A stretch of DNA of 55,137 bases from Bradyrhizobium sp. SRL28 (GTDB taxonomy: Bacteria > Pseudomonadota > Alphaproteobacteria > Rhizobiales > Xanthobacteraceae). The position numbers and the translations under genes were made by a program. Each line of letters starts with the position of its first letter. Within the stretch, counting starts at the first letter, position 1. The notes under the pieces are model-generated. The model worked only from the letters and a program-made list of their open reading frames with translations. It was not told the DNA's origin and did not search any database. The stretch spans positions 1 to 55,137 of the forward strand of contig NZ_JAHEAG010000038.1 of NCBI RefSeq assembly GCF_018596315.1, given 5' to 3'. Of the stretch, positions 1 to 7,897 are shown piece after piece.

Positions 1-241
1 CTTTGTCTTGCGCACAAATCTTTACGAAAGCATAGGCTTCCAATCCACATCACCTTGGGAACAAGGAGACGGGGCCCATTCTCGTTACGACGTCCTTAGG
101 GTCGCAAAGGGGACCGTTGAAAGACCGACATTCCTCTAATCGCCAATTGCTTCAACGGGGCAAGCAGGTCTGCTCATGGCACTTTTGAGACATGCCGACC
201 GTCCGTGACGGCGTCCGCTGCCGGGGGAAAACCGGAAGTCA
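1..241. other. Window edge, no gene recognised
   Basis: Nothing convincing is seen before the first minus-strand gene. Open frames here are short and antisense to it or run off the edge. Confidence 0.5.
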
Positions 242-1105
242 TCAACGGAGGGCCAAACCGACGCGCTCACGCGGCCAGTGCGGTCTGCCGAAAGCGAAGC
301 CGGGCGGCAAATGGATTGCAGATAGAGGATTCTCGATGCGTCCCGGCCTGAAGTTGGTCCGCTCGATAACGATCTCGCGAGTGTCAAGAGTCGGCCTGAT
401 AATAAGCTCGCGGCCAAAATAGTTGTAGCGCTCCGGCGTAACGGGGATTGCCTTGCCCGTGTCGGAGTTGATAGTCGCTTCGACTACCTCTTCGCGTGCG
501 GCCTCCGCTTGATATTTCACCCGGTCGGTGTCGGGCGGGCTAGCAGGGTACTTAAAGACCCAGCACAGCCGCTTCTCGCGCCGTTCACTTGCTGGGCGAT
601 CGGGGTGCTTGCGATGCGCGGCGTCGGTGTTGCACACCGGTTCAAAGCCCGGCACGTGTCGGCCATTTTCGTTGACCGCGTTCGCTTCGGTGTTGATCGC
701 GTCAAGGCGAGCAAGCACATTTGCAATTGCAGATGCATGTTCGTCATAAGCGCTGAGAAGTTCGGCGGCCTCGATCTCGATCGCATTGCGGGCTGCCTCG
801 ACACGTGCCCGAAAGCGATCGGCTTGGGCACGCTTCCCAGCTTCTGCTTCGGCCGCGAGTGCGTCGGCATGCGCCTTTTCAAGTTCGGCAACGCGGGCCT
901 CGGCTCGATCTGCGGCGCGGCGTTGCGCCTGATACTCTGCCTCGGCCTTGATGTGTTCGGCATCGCTCATGGTTGAGAGGCCAGCCAATGCGGCTCCGCG
1001 CTTGACGATGCCGTCGGCGTGTTCGGCGCGCGCTTTTTCGAGTTCGGCGGCGATAGCGGTGGAAGTCGGGGTCTTCTTTCCGAAGATGTGGTTCAGGATT
1101 TTCAT
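242..1105 (-). CDS. Hypothetical coiled-coil protein of the element
   Basis: A 287-aa protein of no family I recognise. Residues about 15-150 are rich in Ala, Glu, Arg and Lys with few prolines and look like one long helical or coiled-coil segment. A linker with several Arg/Pro/His follows, and a shorter C-terminal part (about 190-287) contains the stretch ERYNYFGREL. There is no signal peptide or membrane segment. It is the most distal visible gene of a minus-strand run and starts 6 bases after the stop of the 66-aa gene, so the two are probably cotranscribed. The ATG at 1105 has no clear Shine-Dalgarno. A structural or scaffold role in the element is possible but unsupported. Confidence 0.7.
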   Translation of the reverse strand: MKILNHIFGKKTPTSTAIAAELEKARAEHADGIVKRGAALAGLSTMSDAEHIKAEAEYQAQRRAADRAEARVAELEKAHADALAAEAEAGKRAQADRFRARVEAARNAIEIEAAELLSAYDEHASAIANVLARLDAINTEANAVNENGRHVPGFEPVCNTDAAHRKHPDRPASERREKRLCWVFKYPASPPDTDRVKYQAEAAREEVVEATINSDTGKAIPVTPERYNYFGRELIIRPTLDTREIVIERTNFRPGRIENPLSAIHLPPGFAFGRPHWPRERVGLALR

Positions 1106-1111
1106 TACCGG

Positions 1112-1312
1112 TTAGCCTCGATGGTTCTGGAAAGCTTCAGTTGCGCGGAGCCATTCTGAATAGGTCCGAGCTTCGATGGCATGCGCGCCGACAACGTCGG
1201 CGGTCATACCCAGCCTGACCATCTGGCGCGTGTAGGCATGGCGTTCCTTTGCGACGGCGTAGGCGGCGGTTGCTTCCCGCGCGTTTTTCAAGAGTTCTTC
1301 GCGGCGAGTCAT
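1112..1312 (-). CDS. Small hypothetical protein, translationally coupled
   Basis: A 66-aa, charged, helix-rich protein beginning MTRREELLKNAR. The start is set by a 4-base ATGA overlap with the stop of the upstream HTH gene, typical of translational coupling; a longer frame reaching 1339 would run well into that gene. No family recognised. Confidence 0.6.
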   Translation of the reverse strand: MTRREELLKNAREATAAYAVAKERHAYTRQMVRLGMTADVVGAHAIEARTYSEWLRATEAFQNHRG

Positions 1313-1488
1313 GCGGCGTCTCCACCCGCTGCGAGCCAAGCGTCGAGTTCGTCGGCAGGATACGCGGGGCGATCCCCGATCTTCAGGAAGGGCGGACCCA
1401 TGTCGCGCGCCGCAAGGTTACGCATGGTCTTCGCACAGCGGCCAACCCGCTTTGCGGCCTGCGTTCGAGAGAGGAAAACTTTGGACAT
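1309..1488 (-). CDS. Excisionase/AlpA-type helix-turn-helix protein
   Basis: A 59-aa protein starting MSKVFLSRTQAAKRVG. The pattern (a helix-turn-helix with SRTQAAKRVGRCAKTMRNL, then a wing ending FLKIGDRPAYPADELDAWL) is that of the MerR-like HTH_17 fold found in excisionases and AlpA regulators. Such proteins bind short repeats in element DNA and steer excision or transcription. A frame extending to 1536 exists, but it would run through the inverted repeat at 1512-1537, so the ATG at 1488 is preferred. It overlaps the next gene by 4 bases. Confidence 0.7.
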   Translation of the reverse strand: MSKVFLSRTQAAKRVGRCAKTMRNLAARDMGPPFLKIGDRPAYPADELDAWLAAGGDAA

Positions 1489-1511
1489 GACATCTCGTGA
1501 AAAAACGCTGA

Positions 1512-1537
1512 CGTGACGGAAGAGAGTGAACGTCACG
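1512..1537. promoter_or_regulatory. Inverted repeat upstream of HTH gene (operator candidate)
   Basis: CGTGACG (1512-1518) and CGTCACG (1531-1537) form a perfect 7-bp inverted repeat 24 bases upstream of the HTH start at 1488. It may be an operator for that small DNA-binding protein. Confidence 0.35.
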
Positions 1538-1554
1538 CCAGCTAGTTGCCCGGC

Positions 1555-1584
1555 GTTACTTGCTGATGGACCTCGGCAAGTAAC
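1555..1584. terminator. 9-bp stem-loop after the XRE-like gene
   Basis: GTTACTTGC (1555-1563) and GCAAGTAAC (1576-1584) form a perfect 9-bp stem with a 12-base loop. It lies downstream of the minus-strand regulator ending at 1637 and upstream of the HTH gene. No U-run follows on the minus strand, so it may be an RNA stop, a processing hairpin or a second operator. Confidence 0.35.
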
Positions 1585-1636
1585 AGTCCCAAACTAGGAA
1601 ATATCGGGACCACGAAAGAGTCCGATCCGGTCGCCC

Positions 1637-2170
1637 CTAAGTCGCTGAAGTCGCGACTTCGTTAGTTCGCTGGCTCGTCGTGTTGTCGTTGTGGTGGTGC
1701 AATCCCCGCGCGTCGTGTTCAGCCAGCACGGCGGCACGATCGTCCGCACGCAAGCGGAGGAGCTTCTGCTCGACTCCGATATCGATCATCGCAGCCCAGG
1801 TTTGGGGGATGTTCATTCTCAGCTTGAGCGCGAGCGCGGTAAGTTCACCCGCGAGCTCGGGCGGTAGTGCTTCAAGAGCAGGGACAGGGACAAAGCCGAA
1901 CCCAAGCGTTGCCAGCGCCGCCTCAAGGCTTTCCAAGCCGGGCCGGTTCTTACGTCGCCACGCCTTCGTAGTTGCCCGGCGGACCCCACTTCGCTCTTCC
2001 AGCGAGTCATACGTCACGCGTTGTCGCGCCATTTCTGCGAACACGAGCTTCACATGCGGCCCGACATGATCGGGCATCGTAACGGTGCGCGGGTTCTTGC
2101 GGCGCTTCCGGGTGGGCGGTGAAATTAGCGCGGTGCGGAAGTCGGGCGGATAAAGCGGGCTAGCGGACAT
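1637..2170 (-). CDS. XRE-like helix-turn-helix regulator of the element
   Basis: A 177-aa protein. Residues about 40-100 read as a lambda-repressor-like helix-turn-helix: VFAEMARQRVTYDSLEERSG, then VRRATTKAW, then a third helix around ESLEAALATLGF, as in XRE-family repressors with an 'ALATLGF' motif. The N-terminal 35 residues are basic and Pro-rich, and the C-terminus is disordered (His/Asn/Thr-rich). The ATG at 2170 has AGGA 9 bases upstream; MPDHVG at 2077 is an alternative. It is probably the element's repressor, divergent from the kinase gene. An inverted repeat covers its ribosome-binding region, which fits autoregulation. Confidence 0.65.
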   Translation of the reverse strand: MSASPLYPPDFRTALISPPTRKRRKNPRTVTMPDHVGPHVKLVFAEMARQRVTYDSLEERSGVRRATTKAWRRKNRPGLESLEAALATLGFGFVPVPALEALPPELAGELTALALKLRMNIPQTWAAMIDIGVEQKLLRLRADDRAAVLAEHDARGLHHHNDNTTSQRTNEVATSAT

Positions 2171-2645
2171 CGGGCGAATCCTGATGTAATTGAATGCCTT
2201 CAGGATCGGACGAAAGAGCTACTGCGCTACAGTCCATTGCAATCACCCTCGCGCGTGGCCCCGCATCGCAGCCACGAGACGATCCGAGAACAAAAAGTCA
2301 CTTTTGAAATTTTGTATCTACCAGTGGCCGGTGGTCGCACGTCACCCGCAACGGGGGAGGGCCTTGGAAGGACCCAAATCGAAAGAACGCTACAGAAAGA
2401 CGCAGTTCACGAGCAGACAGAAGGCGACCAAACGAACGATGCCACTATACCTCTACAATTCAACGCTCCAGTGGTCGTGCCGCTAATGCTCTGAATTTCC
2501 TTCCGCTTCCGGCGAGATAAGGGACATTGCCGGACTTTCTGCTGGCCCGGCCCCCGTCGCGATTAACCCGCAAGAGACATCAAATTTCATCCACAGACCA
2601 TTGCAGGTGCTATAAAGTTGTCATCAAGTGGACCGTCGGGGGCCG
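2171..2645. other. Divergent intergenic region between regulator and kinase
   Basis: 475 bases with no credible gene. Besides the 2178-2206 palindrome it holds AAAAGT-C-ACTTTT (2293-2305), a perfect 6-bp palindrome, and a TATAAA at about 2611 that could be part of the kinase promoter. I cannot place a matching -35. Confidence 0.4.
2178..2206. promoter_or_regulatory. Palindrome over the start region of the XRE-like gene
   Basis: ATCCTGA (2178-2184) and TCAGGAT (2200-2206) are exact inverted copies 15 bases apart, immediately upstream of the minus-strand start at 2170. The proximal arm overlaps the AGGA ribosome-binding site. The position fits an autoregulatory operator. Confidence 0.45.
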
Positions 2646-3644
2646 ATGACGCAGAAACACGACGTGGGAATTACGCGCGCACAGCAAATCGAAGCGGCGC
2701 TTCGCGAGAGCGAGCAACGATTGCGTTGGCTGGCTTCCATTGTTGAATCTAGCGACGACGCGATAGTTAGCAAGAATCTCGATGGCGTTATTACAAGCTG
2801 GAACAGCGGTGCTGAGCGCATCTTCGGCTACTCTGCCAGCGAGGCCATTGGTCAGCCCATTACACTTGTGATCCCTCAGGATCGGCAAGGCGAAGAACGT
2901 GAGATTTTAACGCGCATCCGACGAGGGGAGCGCGTCGACCATTTTGAGACCATTCGGCAACGCAAGAACGGCGTAATGATCGTCGTGTCGCTGACCGTTT
3001 CTCCTGTCAAAGATGCAAACGGAAGAATCGTCGGCGCATCAAAGATTGCGAGAGATATTACTGAGCAGAAGAAAAATCAGGAGCTGATCGTGATTCTGGC
3101 ACGGGAGGCCGAGCACCGCAGCAAGAACTTACTCGCGAACGCGTTGGCAACTGTCAATCTTTCTCAGTCGAGCTCGCCAGAAGGTCTCAAAGAGATAATC
3201 GCTGGACGCATACAGGCACTTGCAAATGTTTGCTCGCTTTTCGCGGCAACGCGTTGGATCGGTGCGGAGATATCGGAGATTGCGACACAGGAACTAGCTC
3301 CTTATTTCGATGGAAAGCGAACGTTGATAGATGGTCCACAAACCCTGTTAGCGCCAGACGCCGCTCAGGCAGTTGCGGTAACGTTGCATGAACTAGCGAC
3401 CAACGCCGCGAAATACGGTGCTTTGTCCGCGCCCGGCGGCCAAGTCCGCTTGGAATGGTCACACGTAGCTGACGGTCGATTACGACTGCGCTGGACGGAG
3501 ACGGGCGGTCCAGTCGCGCACAAACCTACGCGAAAGGGACTTGGTAGCCGTATCATCGAACAAATGATCGTCCAGCAAAAGGGGGAAGTTCGGTTTGACT
3601 GGCGCAAAGACGGGCTTGTTTGCGAAATCAAGGTGCCGTTGTGA
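2646..3644 (+). CDS. PAS-domain HWE-family sensor histidine kinase
   Basis: A soluble kinase of about 332 aa with no membrane segments. A PAS domain (about 20-140: LRWLASIVESSDDAIVSKNL, then WNSGAERIFGYSASEAIGQP, and a PAC tail ending KIARDITEQKK) is followed by an HWE-type transmitter. Its phosphoacceptor block is EAEHRSKNLL, the ATP-binding N-box is HELATNAAKYGAL, and the later WTETGGP motif gives the family its W-x-E signature. There is no receiver or output domain on the protein and no response regulator nearby. ATG 2646 is chosen; a GTG at 2628 is also in frame, and neither has a strong ribosome-binding site. It is the only plus-strand gene in the element and visibly AT-richer than the core, so it is probably cargo. 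Confidence 0.85.
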   Translation: MTQKHDVGITRAQQIEAALRESEQRLRWLASIVESSDDAIVSKNLDGVITSWNSGAERIFGYSASEAIGQPITLVIPQDRQGEEREILTRIRRGERVDHFETIRQRKNGVMIVVSLTVSPVKDANGRIVGASKIARDITEQKKNQELIVILAREAEHRSKNLLANALATVNLSQSSSPEGLKEIIAGRIQALANVCSLFAATRWIGAEISEIATQELAPYFDGKRTLIDGPQTLLAPDAAQAVAVTLHELATNAAKYGALSAPGGQVRLEWSHVADGRLRLRWTETGGPVAHKPTRKGLGSRIIEQMIVQQKGEVRFDWRKDGLVCEIKVPL

Positions 3645-3751
3645 GGATGTCCGTTGTTGGCCCATCGCGTCATCTCGCTGCGATGCGGAATTTCATCGCT
3701 ACCGGGGCATAGCGGACTCTCGCGAGCCGTCAGCTCGGTCGATTTATGGGT

Positions 3752-6700
3752 TCACGGCCTAGCTAGGTCGTCAAAGAACGCAGCGATCGTTTCCAGTGCC
3801 GGTGAAAATACGTTTGCGAACTTCAGGCGGCCTGCCGCCTCCCGACCGATCTTGACGAAGGCGGCGCGCGACGGCATCCGCTCAACTTCAAGGCTCGCCA
3901 ACGGCCCCAGCCGCTCTTCCAGCCACACCCGGAGGGCGGGGGGGGCGCCGGGCAGCGCACCGGGGAGAAAATAGCCGGTGTAACGCTTCTGGCCGGGTCC
4001 TGCCTTCTGGTAGGAGAATTTGCGAACGGGGGAGGAGTCGGTGGAATCTCTAATAAGAGACTCTATAGAGAAACCACCGACTCCTCGCGCACCCCAATCC
4101 GTCGTTCCGAACGCCAGGTTGGCGTCCCGACTGTTGGTCAAGATCACACCCACTGCAGCCATATCGGCTTCCGCGTTGGGGGCCACGTCCGCCCATTGCA
4201 AAGACTCGTGAACCGGGATCGGCAACGGCACGTCGCAGACAATATCCAGCCAACACGACACAGCGCGCCTATGGGGCCGCAGACGCCCATAGGCCTGACT
4301 GAGCTCGCCATTGGTGATCCGCCACCGTAGCGCCTCGGCAATCGGTTCGGGGTGGTGATCCACCGTGGCCGCGACAACCGAGCCATCGGCAAGTTGGATA
4401 CCGCCCGGACGTTTATCGAAGAAATGACCTTCGCCACCGGAGACCGGCCGACCGGCGAAGACCGACGCCATAGCTTCAACGGCGGAGCGTTTGGGGGCGG
4501 GACGCCCAATCACGATCAGCCCGGCAACCGTTTGCATGTCGTTCATACCAGCCAGCGCACCAAAGTGCCGCGCGACAACGTTGGCCGGAAGCTGCCCGCC
4601 GATCCTCTCAAGCAACCCTTTGTAGGTGATGACCCCGATCCGGTCAGGTGCGGCCAATGCTGCCCGGAGCCGAATGAACCGGACAACGTCCAGCACGTTG
4701 CGCCGCTTGGGACCCTGCCATAACCCGAGCTTTCCCATACTGACCGGGGCGCCGATGATCTGCCGCACCCGGACGTGCTCCGGCCACTTGGCGGCAACGT
4801 CCGGCTGTTCGGTCACAAACGGAGTACAGCCGGGCGTTTCGATCTCGCCGAGTGCCATCGCGATCAGCGAAGCCGGCGGCGCAGTGGCGTCGAGGACCAA
4901 CGTCGGCGCATCACGCCATGACGAATGCACCGTCCGCAGCGGTGTTACGGAAACCTTGCTGCCTGCCACATTAATCCGTCCCGAGTGTGATCGGTCGCCA
5001 ATGGTGGCCTCGATCTTCCATTCTTCGAGAAAAGTCGCGATCTCATGCCAAAGCGTCCCGGCATCCCGTGCCAGCTTGTTCCGGGCTGTATGACGATAGG
5101 CGACGGTCTTGAGTTCGCTTTCCCGCATGTCGGGGCGCAAGATCGAAGAAGTGACGCGGCGTTGTTCAAGCCAGCCGACCGCGTAGGCGTCTTCAGCATC
5201 GATCCCGTGGTTGATCAGCGCGGCGCGGGACAGCGGCCCGTCACCGTTCTTCTTGATCGCAGCGGCAAGCCGCGTCCGAAAGCGCGTTACTGCGTCGTGG
5301 TCGCCGTCACTACAGCCTTCGATCTTGGATTCGAGCAGCGCGGCGACATCAATGTGCAGCGTATCGCCGATTGCGACGTCAATGAACGACTCATCAATCA
5401 CAACTGCATCTGGCGGGAAAATGAAGTCCGGACGCTTCGTATACAGCAACGCCGCCGGGATCACCCAAACCAACGGACGTGCCTCGCGCTGGCGTTCCAT
5501 GCCGCACCCTTTGGCAAGCGGGCAGCGGACAATCTCGTTATCGATCCTGCGCTCGCAAATGGAGTCCCGGACACTGACGCCAAGATTACGCGCGGCTTTA
5601 TAGGCCGGGAGGTTGCGACACATTGCATAGTCAGGTGCGCGCGGATCGGGACGTTCATAGCCGCGATAGACTTCGGCCTTGATGCCAGACGCGGCGAAGT
5701 CCCCTGCAATCTGTTCCGCGAGGTCATGGCGCGGAACAACATAGATGATGCGCCGACCAAGCCGGGCTTGCTTGGCGGCGCCCTCACGCGCAGCGTGGGT
5801 CTTGCCGATACCGGCTTCCGACCGCACCACCGTGACAGGATGCACCGGCAGAATCAGCGGCGGCTTGAGCGCCGCACCATTCCTGACAGCGATGCCGTTC
5901 AAAATAGTGTCGGCAAACTCAGGTCCGGTTATCGTCCGAAGGCGCGCAGTGGCGTCTTCAAGACTGACCCGATTGTCATGGTACGTTGCCCGCACCACCG
6001 GCATCGGGTCGGGTGCATCGGTCCAACCGATCTGCTCGCGGAGCCAGACGAATGCTTTGGTGTTATCGCGGTCGAAGAGACATTCTGCGACAAGCGTTAC
6101 ATCGTTGTAGCCTCGGCCGCCGTGATCAACGATTTCGCCGCTATCGCGGATTGAAAGGCTCAGACCACGCTTGCCCCGCCTGCCGCTACCGGACTGGCGG
6201 AAGCTCGCCACCGCCCGCCAGCCGCCCGACACGCGGCGCAACCTTTGTAGGTCAAGCAGCGGCAGCCACTTGTAGCGCGCAGCCCTCGCGGCAAGGTCAA
6301 AGTCACGATCTACGCCCGCCGCATCACGGGACCGCACAGGCCGTCCTACAGCCTCGCCGCGCGGTTGCGCGCGCTCGTGAGCTTCCCAACCGAACCGCCG
6401 CAATACACCTTCTATCGCAGAGGCATGCGTGCCGGTGAGCGCCGGAAGGTCAGCAAGCGGAGTGTTGAGCAACGTCCGTTCGGTGGTCCACTCATAGGGC
6501 CGACCGGTATCGGGATGGACAGAAGGCGGCAGGACGGTTTGCTTGCCGCTGGCCAGGAAGTCGAGCAAGCCGCGCTTTTCGGTGGTGCGGTAGTTCCTTG
6601 ACGGCAACGGCTCGGTGGCACGAAAGAAAGCTGTGAGTCCCTTGCGGCCTTTCTTCGCGACCAAGACAAGCGGCAGCACCTCAAGCAGGGGCGCAATCAG

Positions 6701-6994
6701 CGCGTCGTCGTCAATATCGACCGCAACGAGACCACCGAATCCGCAGGCGATGCCGACGCCCGCACCCGACCACCTTGACCAATGTTCGATGATCTTGGGA
6801 TGCGCCTGCCGTTCGCAGAACACATGCCAACCCTTGAGGCGATACCACTCAGGCTCGCCGTCGCGGTTAACGTCGAGCTTGCTCGGTTCCTTGCCTTTCG
6901 GATTCCAGTCATGTGGACCCCACTCGCCAATCGGCAGCGGCGAATAGCCGTGCGCGATCAACCGAGGGGCCGTCAGAGCAAAAGGTGAGGCCAT
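3752..6994 (-). CDS. Primase-polymerase / SF2-type helicase fusion, replication protein
   Basis: A 1080-aa protein. Residues about 10-190 form a bifunctional primase-polymerase (AEP) domain: VAVDIDDD (about 91-97) supplies the acidic metal ligands and PPSVH (about 156-160) the S-x-H motif. A middle part (about 230-325) contains SIRDSGEIVDHGGRGYNDVT, like small primase linkers. Then comes an ATPase with Walker A SEAGIGKT (about 392-399), four cysteines near 459, 480, 491 and 497, Walker B VVIDE (about 531-535), and a motif VI-like QAYGRLRPHRR (about 900-910). Cysteines between Walker A and B recall the Fe-S helicases of the DinG/XPD type. It starts 3 bases after the upstream stop, so it is probably coupled. 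The likely role is replication of the excised element. Confidence 0.75.
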   Translation of the reverse strand: MASPFALTAPRLIAHGYSPLPIGEWGPHDWNPKGKEPSKLDVNRDGEPEWYRLKGWHVFCERQAHPKIIEHWSRWSGAGVGIACGFGGLVAVDIDDDALIAPLLEVLPLVLVAKKGRKGLTAFFRATEPLPSRNYRTTEKRGLLDFLASGKQTVLPPSVHPDTGRPYEWTTERTLLNTPLADLPALTGTHASAIEGVLRRFGWEAHERAQPRGEAVGRPVRSRDAAGVDRDFDLAARAARYKWLPLLDLQRLRRVSGGWRAVASFRQSGSGRRGKRGLSLSIRDSGEIVDHGGRGYNDVTLVAECLFDRDNTKAFVWLREQIGWTDAPDPMPVVRATYHDNRVSLEDATARLRTITGPEFADTILNGIAVRNGAALKPPLILPVHPVTVVRSEAGIGKTHAAREGAAKQARLGRRIIYVVPRHDLAEQIAGDFAASGIKAEVYRGYERPDPRAPDYAMCRNLPAYKAARNLGVSVRDSICERRIDNEIVRCPLAKGCGMERQREARPLVWVIPAALLYTKRPDFIFPPDAVVIDESFIDVAIGDTLHIDVAALLESKIEGCSDGDHDAVTRFRTRLAAAIKKNGDGPLSRAALINHGIDAEDAYAVGWLEQRRVTSSILRPDMRESELKTVAYRHTARNKLARDAGTLWHEIATFLEEWKIEATIGDRSHSGRINVAGSKVSVTPLRTVHSSWRDAPTLVLDATAPPASLIAMALGEIETPGCTPFVTEQPDVAAKWPEHVRVRQIIGAPVSMGKLGLWQGPKRRNVLDVVRFIRLRAALAAPDRIGVITYKGLLERIGGQLPANVVARHFGALAGMNDMQTVAGLIVIGRPAPKRSAVEAMASVFAGRPVSGGEGHFFDKRPGGIQLADGSVVAATVDHHPEPIAEALRWRITNGELSQAYGRLRPHRRAVSCWLDIVCDVPLPIPVHESLQWADVAPNAEADMAAVGVILTNSRDANLAFGTTDWGARGVGGFSIESLIRDSTDSSPVRKFSYQKAGPGQKRYTGYFLPGALPGAPPALRVWLEERLGPLASLEVERMPSRAAFVKIGREAAGRLKFANVFSPALETIAAFFDDLARP
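4032..4086. repeat. 13-bp inverted repeat with two inner hairpins inside the primase gene
   Basis: GAGGAGTCGGTGG (4032-4044) is matched exactly by its complement at 4074-4086. The 29 bases between hold TCTCT-AATA-AGAGA and the self-complementary CTCTATAGAG, so either strand can fold as an outer stem carrying two small hairpins (a three-way junction). It lies in the 3' part of the 1080-aa gene and is far more regular than coding needs. It could be an origin, an RNA control element or a terminator. Confidence 0.6.
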
Positions 6995-6997
6995 CGC

Positions 6998-7303
6998 TCA
7001 GAGCCAGAGCGCTGCGATATGCTGCCAAAGTGAGCGGTGGGGGTCCGACCAGAACAGGTCGCGCGTTGCTTCTTGAATCTGGTCGAGCGAGAACAGCCGT
7101 TCCAAACCCGGAATTTCGGTGTTGCGGAAGAACACGCTGCCGTCCTCGAATACGCGCATTTCGTAGTCGCGGTGCAAGGCGGTACGCATATATTTTTCGT
7201 GCCGCCGCGCCGCTGCAAGAACGGCGTCTGCAGTGATCGGGAGGCTATTGGATTGTCCTCTCCTCACCGAAGAATCGTGGTATTGTGCGCTCACTCTCTT
7301 CAT
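6998..7303 (-). CDS. Hypothetical protein upstream of the primase
   Basis: About 101 aa, soluble, no family recognised. The C-terminal half (GSVFFRNTEIPGLERLFSLDQI) is mixed alpha/beta. ATG 7303 is given, but GTG at 7294 has a better-spaced AAGGA (9 bases) and may be the true start. A longer frame to 7333 would enter the hairpin at 7315-7344 and is rejected. It ends 3 bases before the primase start, so the two are likely one unit. Confidence 0.55.
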   Translation of the reverse strand: MKRVSAQYHDSSVRRGQSNSLPITADAVLAAARRHEKYMRTALHRDYEMRVFEDGSVFFRNTEIPGLERLFSLDQIQEATRDLFWSDPHRSLWQHIAALWL

Positions 7304-7314
7304 TCCTTCCGTTG

Positions 7315-7350
7315 ACCCGGTATGCTCTCCCAAGCATGCCGGGTTTTTCT
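7315..7350 (+). terminator. Rho-independent terminator, plus-strand orientation
   Basis: ACCCGGTATGCT (7315-7326) and AGCATGCCGGGT (7333-7344) form a 12-bp stem with one G-U pair and a 6-base loop, followed on the plus strand by a T-run. On the minus strand, where the genes are, the hairpin is preceded rather than followed by the run. It would therefore stop antisense transcription best. Confidence 0.55.
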
Positions 7351-7353
7351 TGT

Positions 7354-7551
7354 TTATGAGGCGCTCACACCGCCCGGCGCGATGCAGTTGGCTTGCATGA
7401 AGAGCGCAAGGTCTTCACGCCGATACCGGGGCGAGCGTCCAATGCGAACATAGGCAGGGCCATAGCCCTCGCGTCGCCAACGTGCGAGCGTAATGACTGA
7501 TTTTCCGAGGAAGTCGGAGACTTCAGCCTCGGTCAGAAGATTGATGTTCAT
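7354..7551 (-). CDS. Excisionase-family helix-turn-helix protein
   Basis: A 65-aa protein: MNINLLTEAEVSDFLGKSV, then TLARWRREGYGPAYVRIGRS, then PRYRREDLALFM. This is the HTH_17/excisionase pattern, with recognition helix at about 10-28 and wing at about 30-50. The ATG at 7551 has GGAG 7 bases upstream. It may act as recombination directionality factor or as a transcriptional regulator. It is the second of three such small HTH proteins in this element. Confidence 0.75.
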   Translation of the reverse strand: MNINLLTEAEVSDFLGKSVITLARWRREGYGPAYVRIGRSPRYRREDLALFMQANCIAPGGVSAS

Positions 7552-7566
7552 GATCTTGCTCCAATC

Positions 7567-7586
7567 TAGGTGCGAGTAGGTGCGAC
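7567..7586. repeat. Tandem 10-bp repeat upstream of the HTH gene
   Basis: TAGGTGCGAG and TAGGTGCGAC lie back to back, 16 bases upstream of the minus-strand start at 7551. Two copies one helical turn apart are compatible with a protein-binding site. The remainder of 7552-7734 shows nothing clear. Confidence 0.3.
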
Positions 7587-7734
7587 CATCTTTGAAGGGT
7601 TGCGATGGATTTGTCGGGGGTGTTTCGGTATCCCTTCAGGAGAACGCTCGGCTTAGGCAACCCCCACCGCTCACGCGGAGGGCGCCGCGTGTCGTTGTTG
7701 AGGTTTTGTTGAGGGTAGGGCCGCCGGACGGCGA

Positions 7735-7890
7735 TTAGACGTTGGCTTCGAGCCAATCCGCATAGTGCCGCAGCGCCGTAGCTGCGAGCTTGGCATCCGT
7801 CACACTCAACGTTACCTCGCTCGTCTCGCTCGTCTCATCAAGGACTTTGGCGAGTTCGGCAGCGTGGTCGGCTTCATTCAATTCGGGCAT
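7735..7890 (-). CDS. Small acidic hypothetical protein (51 aa)
   Basis: It runs from ATG 7888-7890 to TAA 7735-7737. The protein (MPELNEADHAAELAKVL, then TLSVTDAKLAATALRHYADW) is acidic and helical with no recognised domain. GAGG lies 5-8 bases upstream of the ATG, and the gene begins 7 bases after the stop of the AlpA-like gene, which supports cotranslation. Confidence 0.55.
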   Translation of the reverse strand: MPELNEADHAAELAKVLDETSETSEVTLSVTDAKLAATALRHYADWLEANV

Positions 7891-7897
7891 GGCTTCC

